NCBI RefSeq assembly: GCF_014874095.1
Contig: NZ_JADBEB010000001.1
Coordinates: 3,720,001-3,784,000 of the forward strand
DNA from: Plantactinospora soyae
Lineage (GTDB): Bacteria > Actinomycetota > Actinomycetes > Mycobacteriales > Micromonosporaceae
Length of the DNA: 64,000 nt
Direction: 5' to 3'
In this document: positions 35,049 to 43,912 of the stretch, piece by piece
Position numbering within the stretch: the first letter of the stretch is position 1
How the letters are laid out: every line of letters starts with the position of its first letter
Notes under the pieces: model-generated
What the model was told of the DNA's origin: nothing
What the model saw: only the letters and a program-made list of their open reading frames with translations
The model's database searches: none
Program-made: the position numbers and the translations under genes

Positions 35049-35575
35049 CTGTTCGCCACCTCCCGGATGGACTCTGATCTGGCCGCGGGCCACTGCGCGC
35101 GCAACGTCGTACGCATGGCGGCGAGCCCACGAGAGGTCTGACTCTTGACGTTGCCGGTCGAGCAGTCGAGGGCGGCGGCCGTCTCCTGCACGGACATGTC
35201 GCAGATGAAACGGAGCACCAGCACACTGCGCTGGCCTCGGCTCAACCCCGCGAGCGCGGCCTGTACGGCGTCGGCGTCCTCGGTGCTGGCGGTCGGTTTC
35301 GCCGCCAGTTCCGGTACCCGCCAGGCCAGCAACACCCGGGCCCAGGAGCGTCGGTTCTCGTCGACGTAGCGCCGTACCAGGATGCGGTGCACGTACCCGT
35401 CGAGGTTCTCGACCCGACGAATCTTCGACCAGCGCAAATACACCGAGATGAGCGTCGACTGCACGATGTCGTCGGCGCGATGGGCGTCACCGCACAACAG
35501 ATACGCGGCACGTCGTAATCGCTCCAACGACGCCGAAACGTACTCGACGTAGTCCTGGTCTTCCTCCGTCGTCAC
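35045..35575 (-). CDS. SigE-family RNA polymerase sigma factor
   Basis: A 176-residue ECF-type sigma factor of the actinobacterial SigE family: YVSASLERLRRAAYLLCGDA, HRADDIVQSTLISVYLRW, YVHRILVRRYVDENRR, then region 4 LSRGQRSVLVLRFICDMSVQ and ETAAALDCSTGNVKSQTSRG. GTG start with AGAGGGG 5 bases upstream; an upstream in-frame ATG is less well placed. Leads a two-gene operon with the HAF-repeat membrane protein. Confidence 0.93.
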   Translation of the reverse strand: MTTEEDQDYVEYVSASLERLRRAAYLLCGDAHRADDIVQSTLISVYLRWSKIRRVENLDGYVHRILVRRYVDENRRSWARVLLAWRVPELAAKPTASTEDADAVQAALAGLSRGQRSVLVLRFICDMSVQETAAALDCSTGNVKSQTSRGLAAMRTTLRAQWPAARSESIREVANR

Positions 35576-35674
35576 CTGGTCCCCTCTCCACGGCATCACC
35601 CCTCTATCGGCGCGACGCGGTGGATCGGTTGCAGGTTCGGCGAGACGTACTGCGGAAGAGTCTTCGGGATACGT

Positions 35675-35712
35675 CGGTCCCGCCCGCGATGGTGGCGATA
35701 CGGGCGGGACCG
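35675..35712. terminator. Terminator hairpin after the LPXTG gene
   Basis: Perfect 12-base arms CGGTCCCGCCCG / CGGGCGGGACCG with a 14-base loop, downstream of the minus-strand surface protein gene. Confidence 0.75.
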
Positions 35713-35742
35713 GGAACGTGCCTGATCAGTCGAGCTCGCGGA

Positions 35743-36975
35743 TCAGCGGTCGGCCGAGGGCTGCGAGGTCGCCGGGTTCCGCCGACGCCGTCCGAAGAGC
35801 AGGAGGCCGACGCCGACGAGGATGAGGACTCCCGCGCCGCCCGCCATCCGCAGCGCCGCCGGGCCGGTGATCGGCAGGGTCTCGTCGTCACCGCCACCGC
35901 CGCCGGACGACCCCACGGTCACGACGACGGTCGGCGACACACCGGTCAGCTCGTCATCGTCGCTCGGGCTGACGACCCGGTACTGGTTGGCTCCCGCCGT
36001 CTCCGGCCTGACGTCGAACGTGTACCGGTTTCCGTCACCGACCTGGGCACTGCCCAGCGTCCGCCAGGACGAGTTCCGCAGCTGCTGGACCTGGACGGTG
36101 GTCGACACGCCGTACGGCATCACGGTGCCGCTGATGGTGACCTTCGTACCGGCCGTCACGCTGGTCCGGCTCGCGGTCGCGGTGACGGCGGGTTTGACCC
36201 GTGGGTGACCGGAGGTGACGACGATGAAGGCGGGCTGGAAGGCGCTGCTCGCCGGGCGCAGGATGCCGACGCACCGCAGGAAGGCGTCGCCCTTCGGGTA
36301 CGTCTTCGAGAAGGTGCCGTCCGCGCGGGTGGTGCCGTTGGGCTCCGCGCCGTACTCGACGCAGATGTTGTCGGCGCCGAAGAAGATCGGCTGGTTCGGG
36401 ATCCCCTTGTCGGTGTCCTTGAAGTAGAACCGCCCCTGCACCGTCAGCGGGCCGTCGCCGACCAGCGGGTCGGGCGTGAACTGCATGGTCACGGCGGGCT
36501 GGTGGGTCCCGGTGACGTCGACCGCCGCGACCTTCCCCGCCTCGCGCGGATCGATGGAGAGCTGGTTGCCGGCGGCGTCGTCGGCCCGGATCTGGCTGAC
36601 CTCCCACCGACCGTCCCAGGTGGAGGGCACGTGGATCGTCGCACTCCAGACGCCGTCCTGTGCCGTTCCGGAGCTGAGCTTCAACGCGGCGCCCTCGAGG
36701 CTCTGACCGCTGCCGCTGACCCGTTGCAGGGTGAGGGCGGGCAGGGTGCCACCGCCCATCTCGCCGCTCTCGATGACGCCGGACTCGTCGGTCATCCGGA
36801 CCCGCACGGTCACCGGGACCAGGTCCACCCCGGCGACCTGGACCGTGTCGGGCGAGATCGTGACGTCTGCCAGCACCGGGGGCGCCGTGTCCGCGGCGGC
36901 GCTCGCCGGACTGGCGGTGAGCGGGCTGACGGCGGCGAAGAGCAGCACCGCCAGGGCAATTCGCAACGGTCGCAT
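35743..36975 (-). CDS. LPXTG-anchored surface protein
   Basis: A 410-residue exported protein. The Sec signal is MRPLRIALAVLLFAAVSPLT followed by ASPASA. Several Ig-like beta domains follow, including VKPAVTATASRTSVTAGTKV. The C-terminus is a textbook sortase signal: ETLPITG, a hydrophobic helix (AGVLILVGVGLLLFG) and RRRR. It should therefore be cut after Thr and linked to peptidoglycan. GAAGGG is 7 bases upstream of the ATG. No sortase gene lies in the window, so it must be served by one elsewhere. Confidence 0.85.
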   Translation of the reverse strand: MRPLRIALAVLLFAAVSPLTASPASAAADTAPPVLADVTISPDTVQVAGVDLVPVTVRVRMTDESGVIESGEMGGGTLPALTLQRVSGSGQSLEGAALKLSSGTAQDGVWSATIHVPSTWDGRWEVSQIRADDAAGNQLSIDPREAGKVAAVDVTGTHQPAVTMQFTPDPLVGDGPLTVQGRFYFKDTDKGIPNQPIFFGADNICVEYGAEPNGTTRADGTFSKTYPKGDAFLRCVGILRPASSAFQPAFIVVTSGHPRVKPAVTATASRTSVTAGTKVTISGTVMPYGVSTTVQVQQLRNSSWRTLGSAQVGDGNRYTFDVRPETAGANQYRVVSPSDDDELTGVSPTVVVTVGSSGGGGGDDETLPITGPAALRMAGGAGVLILVGVGLLLFGRRRRNPATSQPSADR

Positions 36976-37271
36976 CTCGATACCCTTCAAGAACCCTGTC
37001 GTGGCCAGCCACCCGGTTCGGGACGCCGTCACCGTACTCCTCCGCCTGCGTGGACGTGAACCTGGCGAATGCGAAGCGTCCGTTTGTGCCCCACCCGCCT
37101 GGAAGGTCGAGTTCGCCGATCGGCGGCGTCCTGCCCGAGCAGGGCGCCCGGCCACCCGCCGCCGGGCGTCGGCCCCGGCCGGTCGTAGCATGCGGTGATG
37201 CTTCTGGTCATGTTGCGCTCGGCGGGCGTTCGCCCTGCTCCGGGTACGGGTAGTCGGCTCGCCGGTGCGCG

Positions 37272-38210
37272 GTGCTGAGCCTCGGTGGCGAGGTCGTCAC
37301 GCCGTACGCCGGCGGTGCCCTCGACCGCGCGGGTCAGCTCCGGCGCGATCCCGAGGCGTTGCGGGTGTTGGTCGACCGGGACGATGTCGAGATCATCCCG
37401 CTGTGGCGGGACCGTTGCCTGGTGACGGACGACGCGGTGGCCCGGTTGGGCGGCGCCGATCGGCACCGGTTGCCGGCCGGCGTCGGCGACCCGGTGTTCC
37501 TCGGTCTGCACGCCGGCCGGCCGGTGTTCGCGGTCGACCTGAGCGAGCTTTCGGAGACCGAGGCGCTCGGCGCGATCGGTGCCGACCGGACGGTGGACGT
37601 ACGCAAGCTCGTGCACCGGCTGGACCCGGCCGGGGCGGCCGTACTCGGGTACGCCCGTGGCCTCTGCCACTGGCACCGTAACCAGCGATTTTGTGGCACC
37701 TGCGGTACGCGGACCCGACCGGTCGAGGGCGGCGCGGCCCGGGCGTGCGCCGGTTGCCACCTGCCGCTCTTCCCCCGGATCAGTCCTGCGGTGATCATGC
37801 TGGTGGAGTTGCCCGGTACGCCGAGCCGGTGCCTGCTGGCCCGGCACGCCGGCGCGGACGAGGACTCCTTCGCCCTGCTGGCCGGTTTCGTGGAGATCGG
37901 CGAGAGCCTGGAGGACGCGGTCCGGCGTGAGGTGGCCGAGGAGGCGGGCGTGGTCGTCGACTCGGTCCGCTACTTCGCCTCCCAGCCGTGGCCCTTTCCG
38001 GCGGGGCTGATGGTCGGCTTCGTCGCCCGGGCCGCCAGTGAGGCCACCAGCGTGGACGGCGAGGAACTGCTGGAGACCAGGTGGTTCAGCCGGGCGGACC
38101 TGCGTACCCGTCGGGGGGCACGGGGTCGACTGGGCAACCCGGACTCGATCGACCGGCTGATGCTGGAGTCCTGGCTCGACGCGGGCGACGGACCCGACCA
38201 CCTCGACTGA
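37272..38210 (+). CDS. nudC: NADH pyrophosphatase (Nudix)
   Basis: A 312-residue Nudix hydrolase that splits NAD(H) to NMN(H) and AMP; relatives also remove NAD caps from RNA. The zinc ribbon is FCGTCGTRTRP ... ACAGC; the Nudix box is GFVEIGESLEDAVRREVAEE, and the NudC signature SQPWPFP lies just downstream. GTG start is forced by an in-frame stop at 37251-37253. No ribosome binding site is obvious. Convergent with the M14 peptidase gene across a tandem repeat and a strong terminator. Confidence 0.93.
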   Translation: MLSLGGEVVTPYAGGALDRAGQLRRDPEALRVLVDRDDVEIIPLWRDRCLVTDDAVARLGGADRHRLPAGVGDPVFLGLHAGRPVFAVDLSELSETEALGAIGADRTVDVRKLVHRLDPAGAAVLGYARGLCHWHRNQRFCGTCGTRTRPVEGGAARACAGCHLPLFPRISPAVIMLVELPGTPSRCLLARHAGADEDSFALLAGFVEIGESLEDAVRREVAEEAGVVVDSVRYFASQPWPFPAGLMVGFVARAASEATSVDGEELLETRWFSRADLRTRRGARGRLGNPDSIDRLMLESWLDAGDGPDHLD

Positions 38211-38273
38211 GCGCGGGTACCGGACATTCGGCCGAGCGCGGGTACCGGACATTCGAGTGAGTGCGGGTACCGG
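38209..38273 (+). repeat. 25-bp tandem repeat at the 3' end of nudC
   Basis: Two full units (38209-38233, 38234-38258) and a 15-base third copy, built on GCGGGTACCGGACATTCG. The first unit begins on the last two bases of the nudC stop codon. No spacers, so not CRISPR. Confidence 0.85.
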
Positions 38274-38277
38274 CCGG

Positions 38278-38318
38278 GACGTCGTCCCCGCCCCGTGCGG
38301 CGGGGCGGGGACGACGTC
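38278..38318. terminator. Bidirectional terminator hairpin
   Basis: Perfect 17-base arms (38278-38294 and 38302-38318) with a 7-base loop between convergent nudC and the M14 peptidase gene; one of the most stable hairpins in the window. Confidence 0.9.
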
Positions 38319-38325
38319 GGGCGAG

Positions 38326-40344
38326 CTACCTCAGGCGTGCCGGTGCGGAGTCGAGGCCGCCGCGTACGCTGACCGCCCGTACCGTGACCGACTCGGTGTC
38401 GGCCTTGGTCACCCGAAGGGTGACCCGCTGCTTCTTCCCGCCGTCGAGGAAGAACTGGGGAGCGTCACCGACGAGTCGGGCGCCCTCCACCGCCACCGTG
38501 TCGGGAGCCACGATCTTGACTTCCTTCGCCTGCTCCAGCGCGGTGGGGATCCGGCCGGTGTTGGTGACGGTGGCCGAGATCTCGTGCGTCGCCCCGTCGG
38601 TCTGCCCGGCCCGGAGCGGCTTGACACCGACCTGTGAGATCTCCACCTGCGGCAGCGACTCGGTCAGGTAGAGGTTGAATTTGGCCTGGTTCGCGGCCCA
38701 CTTGCCGATCAGGTCGGGCGCCGGGTTCTGGGCCCAGAACTTGGGGTTGATCCCGCCGATCTCGACCTCGCCCAGCTTGGGGTGCTGGGCCTTGGTCCAG
38801 GGCAGGAAGCAGTTGTTCCGGCGGTTCTCGACGCACCACCGCGACCGCTCCCAGTCGGCGAACCGCTCGTCTTTGTCGTAGTCGACGAAGTCGCCGCCGT
38901 TCCAGATCTCGTCGCCGTACCAGATCGCGCCGTACTGGAAGTAGCCGAAGTCCGGCCCGTGTCCGAACAGCGCCTCCGGGTCACCGCCGTTGCGGGTGGC
39001 GTAGTCGATGTAGACGCTGCCGGAGTACCGGTAGCCGGTGAAGCCGACGCCGGCCCGGTCGAAGTGCTCGTAGAGCTTGCGGTCGCCGGTGTACATGCAC
39101 TCGACCGGGTCACAGGTCGACGGACCGCGCAGGTGCATCGGGACCCGGGTGTCCATGCTGTTCACCGCGCCGATGTTGGTGTGCGACATCAGCCAGGTGT
39201 AGACGTGCCGGGTCTCCGGCTCCGACAGCGGGTACTCGCCGGCACCGGCCTGGGTCAGGTTGCGGCCGGTCTCGTCGTACCCGGGCATGACGTGCCAGTT
39301 GTACGGATAGTTGCGGTGCAGGTCGAGGCCGCCGACGCCGTCCTCGTTCTCGCGTCCGTCGCCGTCGTTGTCCACGCCCTCGGAGGACATCAGGTAGTCG
39401 CCGGCACCGGCACCGACACTGCGCATCACGATCTTGGCCGGATCGCGGTCGTCGATCACGTGGGTGCCCTTGCCCGCGCCGACGTACCTGCGTACCTGGC
39501 CCAGGTAGCCGTCGCCGTTGAGGTCCTCACCCGGGTCCTCGTCGAGCTTGCCGTCCTCGTCGTTGTCGGTCGGCCGGACCGAGGACCGGTTCGTCTGCGC
39601 GGTGTAGAGGTACAGGTCGTGCCCGTCGGGGTTGTTCACCGGCCGGATGTAGACGGCCTTGTCGTCGAGCAGCTTGTCCACCTGTCGGTCCTTGCCGGCA
39701 CGGCTGATCAGGTGGTTGGCCAGCCACAGTGAACTCTCCGCCGAGGAGATCTCCCCGGAGTGCCGGTTGCCCTCGAAGAACGCGGCCGGCTTGTCGGTGT
39801 CGGTACCGGTCGACTTGTCGGTGATGGTCACCTGGTAGATCGGTTGACCGCTGAAGCTCTCACCGACGATGTAGAGGTCGACGATGTCCGGGCGCTGGTG
39901 GGCCCACTTCTTGAGCCACCACTGGATCTCGATCCCGGTGTGGAAGTGGTCGAAGTCCAACTGGCCCGGTGACTTCGGCCGCACCTGGTCGTACCGGACG
40001 ACGTCGAAGGTGCTCTCGCCGTCCCGCTCACCCGCGATGGTGATGGTCGGGGTGGTCGGGGTGACGCTGCCGGGGAAGGGACCGGGGTCCTGCGGTGGCT
40101 GCAGTCCGATGGTGTACGTCGGCGCCGCGGAGAGCTCGGCGTCGTCGAGCGCGGCGCCCTCGTCGCCGCTCCACATGGGTGTGCTCGCTATGACGAGGGC
40201 GGCACCCGCCACCAGCGTCATCAGTTTGGAGGCCGACCGGCGGGAGCGCCCCGGCCGGACCGGTGGGGGTACGGGCGAAGGCGTCCCGTCGGAAGCGGAG
40301 TTCTCGGGGTGGTCGGGTACGGATCTGGCGATCTCGGAGCCCAC
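38326..40344 (-). CDS. Exported M14-family zinc carboxypeptidase
   Basis: A 672-residue protein with an N-terminal membrane segment (KLMTLVAGAALVIASTPMW) that is either an uncleaved anchor or a signal. The zinc site is EGNRHSGEISSAES (H-x-x-E) and the third ligand probably in DTRVPMHLRG; the catalytic Glu is probably in LGEVEIGG. Two insertions, NDEDGKLDEDPGEDLNGDG and DNDGDGRENEDG, look like calcium-binding D-x-D-x-D-G loops. A C-terminal Ig-like domain (THEISATVTNTGRIPTALEQ) ends the protein. GTG start with CAGGAG 7 bases upstream. Secreted or surface peptidase; substrate unknown. Confidence 0.88.
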   Translation of the reverse strand: MGSEIARSVPDHPENSASDGTPSPVPPPVRPGRSRRSASKLMTLVAGAALVIASTPMWSGDEGAALDDAELSAAPTYTIGLQPPQDPGPFPGSVTPTTPTITIAGERDGESTFDVVRYDQVRPKSPGQLDFDHFHTGIEIQWWLKKWAHQRPDIVDLYIVGESFSGQPIYQVTITDKSTGTDTDKPAAFFEGNRHSGEISSAESSLWLANHLISRAGKDRQVDKLLDDKAVYIRPVNNPDGHDLYLYTAQTNRSSVRPTDNDEDGKLDEDPGEDLNGDGYLGQVRRYVGAGKGTHVIDDRDPAKIVMRSVGAGAGDYLMSSEGVDNDGDGRENEDGVGGLDLHRNYPYNWHVMPGYDETGRNLTQAGAGEYPLSEPETRHVYTWLMSHTNIGAVNSMDTRVPMHLRGPSTCDPVECMYTGDRKLYEHFDRAGVGFTGYRYSGSVYIDYATRNGGDPEALFGHGPDFGYFQYGAIWYGDEIWNGGDFVDYDKDERFADWERSRWCVENRRNNCFLPWTKAQHPKLGEVEIGGINPKFWAQNPAPDLIGKWAANQAKFNLYLTESLPQVEISQVGVKPLRAGQTDGATHEISATVTNTGRIPTALEQAKEVKIVAPDTVAVEGARLVGDAPQFFLDGGKKQRVTLRVTKADTESVTVRAVSVRGGLDSAPARLR

Positions 40345-40620
40345 GGTAGATCTCCTGTCGTCACTTCGGTGTCGCGCTGCCCATCCCGGGCAGGCGATCA
40401 CTTTCAGTGTCGGGGGCGCCACCCAACGTCTATTCGCTTGTGATCATGTTAATCGAGGGTCTTGCGGGTGTAAATATCGCGCCACGCTGAGCTGCGGAAA
40501 GTCCGCGTACTCGGCCAACCGTCGGCGGAGTGCTGGTCGGTGAGATCGTCCTGCTCCGGTCGGGGCGGACGGCTGGATAGGCTGCCGCTTCCGCAACGAT
40601 TGCCGATCCGGGGGAGCCCC

Positions 40621-41163
40621 ATGCTTGCCGAGTACGTCCGCGACGCGGCGATGACCGCCGTCATCTTCGGTTTCTTCGGCTCGAGTTGGTTCGGCTGGGC
40701 GCAGGAGGCCCCTCCGGAGCGGTGGCGCAGGCCGTTGATCGCCGGCTCGGTCGCGGCGCTCCTCACCGCCGTGGCCGGCGGACTCCTGGCCTGGCAGCAC
40801 TGGTCGGACGGCTCCGTCTTCAACTCCCCCGACACGGGTCGTAACTTCGGGATCCTGGTCGGCATCGAGTTCGGCCTCGCCGGTCTGGGCGCCGGCCTCC
40901 TCTCGATCCGCGAGCGCTACCGCGACCTGATCGCCCCGTGGATCGCCCTGGTCGTGGGGGTGCACTTCTTCCCGCTCGCCGCGTTGATCAAATTCCCGCT
41001 GGTCCACGTGGCTGGCGTGCTGGTCACCCTGGTGGCACTGGCCGCGGTTCCGGTCGTCCGGAGGCGGCCGGTTCGGGCCAGCGCGGTCACCGGTGTCGGC
41101 ACCGGTGCCGCACTGCTCACCGTCGCGATCGTCGCCCTGGTGATGGCGCTGTTCGGCTACTGA
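40621..41163 (+). CDS. Integral membrane protein of unknown function
   Basis: A 180-residue protein with about six hydrophobic helices (AAMTAVIFGFFGSSWFGWAQ, LIAGSVAALLTAVAGGLLAW, APWIALVVGVHFFPLAALIK, and others). The ATG has GGGGGAG 4 bases upstream. Not assigned to a family; single gene, 95 bases before a lipoprotein gene on the same strand. Confidence 0.75.
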   Translation: MLAEYVRDAAMTAVIFGFFGSSWFGWAQEAPPERWRRPLIAGSVAALLTAVAGGLLAWQHWSDGSVFNSPDTGRNFGILVGIEFGLAGLGAGLLSIRERYRDLIAPWIALVVGVHFFPLAALIKFPLVHVAGVLVTLVALAAVPVVRRRPVRASAVTGVGTGAALLTVAIVALVMALFGY

Positions 41164-41258
41164 GGCCGATCGACTCCGGCCCCGTCAGGTCGGGCCCGGC
41201 CTGCTCTTGATCCCCGTTGTTACTCTGCCGCCGTTGCTCAAAGATCATGGGGGTTTGT

Positions 41259-41744
41259 ATGAACAAGAGTCTCTATAAGGCGGGTTATATCGCATTGTCC
41301 TTCACCGCGGTGGCGGTGCTCGCCGCCGGCTGTGGGCCGAGCGAGGAGGAGGGGACCGCGGCAGGTCCGACGGGTGGCACCTCGGCCAGCCCGAGCGCGG
41401 CGGCGCCGAGCCCCACTGCCGCCCCGAACAGCAAGGAGGTCTGCGCGGCGGTTCTCGACGTCTTCCTCGACGGCAGCGTGAAGATCGCCGACGATTCGGT
41501 GAAGGCCATCGAGAACGGGTTGAACCAGGCCGCGCAGGCGAAGCAGATCAAGACCACCCTCACCACCCTGGCCGGGCAACTGGAGGTACAGGCCCAGAAG
41601 GCGAACGATCCCGAGATCAAGTCCCTGATCGAGGAGATGGTGACGAGGCTGGAGTCGGGCGCCAAGTCGTCCGACCCGGTCAAGTTCCTCCAGACCGATC
41701 TCGTCGAGGTGGGCACGATGATCGACAAGGAGTGCGTCGCCTGA
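41259..41744 (+). CDS. Small lipoprotein of unknown function
   Basis: A 161-residue product. MNKSLYKAGYIALSFTAVAV then LAAGC is a type II signal with lipobox (Cys about 25), followed by a low-complexity Gly/Ser/Ala/Pro linker and a helical domain with two cysteines (KEVCAAVLDVF and the C-terminal KECVA) that may pair. A GGGGG stretch lies just upstream of the ATG. No named family. Confidence 0.75.
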   Translation: MNKSLYKAGYIALSFTAVAVLAAGCGPSEEEGTAAGPTGGTSASPSAAAPSPTAAPNSKEVCAAVLDVFLDGSVKIADDSVKAIENGLNQAAQAKQIKTTLTTLAGQLEVQAQKANDPEIKSLIEEMVTRLESGAKSSDPVKFLQTDLVEVGTMIDKECVA

Positions 41745-41993
41745 TCTCCGGGCGTCGGCGGGGTCGGTGCCGCCGTCCGGGCCAGGGCGGGGACACCGGC
41801 CCGAGGTACGGGCCAGGATGGGAACACCGGCACCTCTGACGTACGGCGCCGGTCCGGTGTGCGTCGTACCCGACGGCGTGGACGCGTACGCCGGTCGAAG
41901 CGGCGGCGCGTTGTCGGCGGCAGCGGGCATGATTACTCTGTCGCGTCGGCCGGTTCGGGGTCGGCGGCGTACCACTCGGGAGACAGGAAGACC

Positions 41994-42785
41994 ATGGCCA
42001 CCTTTGCCGACCAGCCCATCGCCGCTCTGCGGTCGGGCCACGACGAACTCGCCGCGTTGGTCCGGGATCTCGGTCCGACCGATCTGGTCCGGCCGTCCGG
42101 GGCCAGCCAGTGGCAGGTGTCCCAGGTACTGAGCCACCTCGGTAGTGGCGCCGAGATCAACCAGGCCACCCTGAGCGCGGCGCTCACCGACGGGCCGGCC
42201 CTGGACGGCGAGTTCAACAAGCGGGTCTGGGCCAGGTGGGACTCGATGGAGCCGATCGAGCAGGCCGAGGGCTTCCTCGAGGCCAACCGGCGGCTCGTCG
42301 AGCAGTACGAGGCGCTGGACGCGACCGCCCGCGAGAAGCTTCGGATCGACCTGGGTTTCCTTCCGGCGCCGATCGACGTCGGCGCCGCCGCCCGGATGCG
42401 GCTCAGCGAGTTCGCCCTGCACCAGTGGGACGTCGAGGTCGGCTTCAACTCGTTCGCGACGGTGGCGCCGGAGGCGGTCCCGCTGCTCGTGGACCAGGTC
42501 GGAGTGCTGCTCGGCTGGGTCGCCAAGCCGGAGGCGCTCGACGGCCGGCAGGCCGAACTGGCGGTGCGGCTGAACGACCCCGAGCGCTCCCTCGGGCTGC
42601 GGCTGGGTGAGCGGGTCGAGTTGACCGACCTGCCGGAGCAGCCGGACGGCGAACTGGTGGCGCCGGCCGAGGCGTTCCTGCGGCTGGCCACCGGCCGCCT
42701 CTCGCCGGAGCACACCCCGGACGGGGTGACCGTGACCGGTCCACTCAGCCTGGACGACCTGCGCAAGGTCTTCCCCGGCTTCTGA
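41994..42785 (+). CDS. MDMPI/DinB-type mycothiol-associated protein
   Basis: A 263-residue protein of the maleylpyruvate isomerase, mycothiol-dependent family: ALRSGHDELAALVRDLGPTD, WQVSQVLSHLGSGAEI (metal-binding His) and SEFALHQWDVEVGF (second His). Metal-dependent thiol transferases of this fold use mycothiol, the actinobacterial low-molecular-weight thiol; the exact reaction here is unknown. AGGAAG precedes the ATG by 3 bases. Confidence 0.85.
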   Translation: MATFADQPIAALRSGHDELAALVRDLGPTDLVRPSGASQWQVSQVLSHLGSGAEINQATLSAALTDGPALDGEFNKRVWARWDSMEPIEQAEGFLEANRRLVEQYEALDATAREKLRIDLGFLPAPIDVGAAARMRLSEFALHQWDVEVGFNSFATVAPEAVPLLVDQVGVLLGWVAKPEALDGRQAELAVRLNDPERSLGLRLGERVELTDLPEQPDGELVAPAEAFLRLATGRLSPEHTPDGVTVTGPLSLDDLRKVFPGF

Positions 42786-42954
42786 TCCTCCGGCGCCGGC
42801 CGGTACACCGGTACGTCACCGGGGTGCCGGCCGTACGGTTCCGGCGGCGACCCGGGAGATCGCCAGCGGCACCGGTGAACCCGCTTGGGCATGGCAGTGC
42901 TTCGGCAAGGCGAGCGCGACACCTGCGGCCAGCCGCCGGTGGTTGAGCCCGGGA

Positions 42955-43674
42955 TCAGTCCATTCCCCGTTTGCCGGGTGCCCAGAAGGGTTTGACGACG
43001 ACCTGGCGGCGGCTCCAACCGCGCTCGCGGACCAGGTGTTCCCGGACGGCCTGGCAGGTACGCGCCTCACCGGCGAGGTAGGCGGTACCCGGCCCGACGG
43101 GCAGGTCGAGGGCGGCTACGGCGTGCAGCAGTGCGCCGGGATCGGCGGGGTCGGCGTCACCACGATGGACCCAGGAGAGCCGATGGCCGGGCGGCAGCGG
43201 TACCTCCCCGTCGGGGCTGTCCGTGCCGAGGACCCCGTACGCCGGGGTCTGTGTCGGAAGGGCCCGCAGCATGGCGGCGAAGGGGACGGCGGCGGTCTCG
43301 TCGCCGACGAAGAGGTGGTACGGCGACTCGCGTAGGGTCAGCCGCCCCTCCGGCCGGGACAGGGTGGCCGGCTGCCCGGGGCGGGCGGTCCGGGCCCACC
43401 GCGCGCCGGGGCCGTCGCCGTGGTCGAGGACGCAGAGGTCGAGGGTGCCCCGGGTGCGGTCGAGCTGCCAGACGGAGTAGGTCCGTCGGGCGTCGCCGGG
43501 GTGGCGGAGCCACTGCCGGGGCGGCGAGACGTTGACCCGTACGTGCTGTCCGGGCAGCCAGGGAACGGTCTTGAGGCGTTCTCCGGCGATGCGTACCCGA
43601 CGCATCCGAGGGGTGATCTGCTCGACCTCCTCGATGGTGCCGGACAGGAAGAGCAGTTCGACCGGGTGTCTCAT
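42955..43674 (-). CDS. Siderophore-interacting protein (FAD ferric-siderophore reductase type)
   Basis: A 239-residue flavoprotein of the ViuB/SIP class, thought to release iron by reducing ferric siderophores. Visible are the FAD-binding RRTYSVWQLDRTRGTLDLCV (RxYS type motif), the GDETAAVPFAAML segment and YLAGEARTCQAVREHLV near the C-terminus. The ATG has GAAGGA 8 bases upstream. It is divergent from a TetR-type gene with two operators between them, so iron- or siderophore-linked control by that regulator is plausible. Confidence 0.85.
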   Translation of the reverse strand: MRHPVELLFLSGTIEEVEQITPRMRRVRIAGERLKTVPWLPGQHVRVNVSPPRQWLRHPGDARRTYSVWQLDRTRGTLDLCVLDHGDGPGARWARTARPGQPATLSRPEGRLTLRESPYHLFVGDETAAVPFAAMLRALPTQTPAYGVLGTDSPDGEVPLPPGHRLSWVHRGDADPADPGALLHAVAALDLPVGPGTAYLAGEARTCQAVREHLVRERGWSRRQVVVKPFWAPGKRGMD

Positions 43675-43834
43675 CCCTCAGGTCCTTCCTCGCTCGGTCG
43701 GGGCAACGGGCAACGGGCATCAGGTCGGCGGGGCGACGTGGACCTCCGTCGACGTCGACGTCGAGGTCCGGGGCCACCGTCGCCTCCATGACCGGCGGCC
43801 ACCGTCGCCGTCGATGACCGGCGGAGCGTTATCG

Positions 43835-43851
43835 ACCGACCGTCGGTCGGT
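43835..43851. promoter_or_regulatory. TetR operator copy 1
   Basis: ACCGACCGTCGGTCGGT, perfect 8-base arms around a central T, in the divergent spacer. Confidence 0.8.
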
Positions 43852-43866
43852 TAGTGCGTCCAACTT

Positions 43867-43883
43867 ACCGACCGCTGGTCGGT
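43867..43883. promoter_or_regulatory. TetR operator copy 2
   Basis: ACCGACCGCTGGTCGGT, 32 bases from copy 1 (three helical turns) and overlapping the expected -35 position of the TetR gene's own promoter (-10 TAGGCT at 43899-43904). Confidence 0.8.
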
Positions 43884-43912
43884 TGTCAATACCGGCGCTA
43901 GGCTCCGGCGGT

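Noticed and set aside
38209-38273. CRISPR-like array
   Set aside because: Units are directly adjacent with no spacers, and no cas genes are present.
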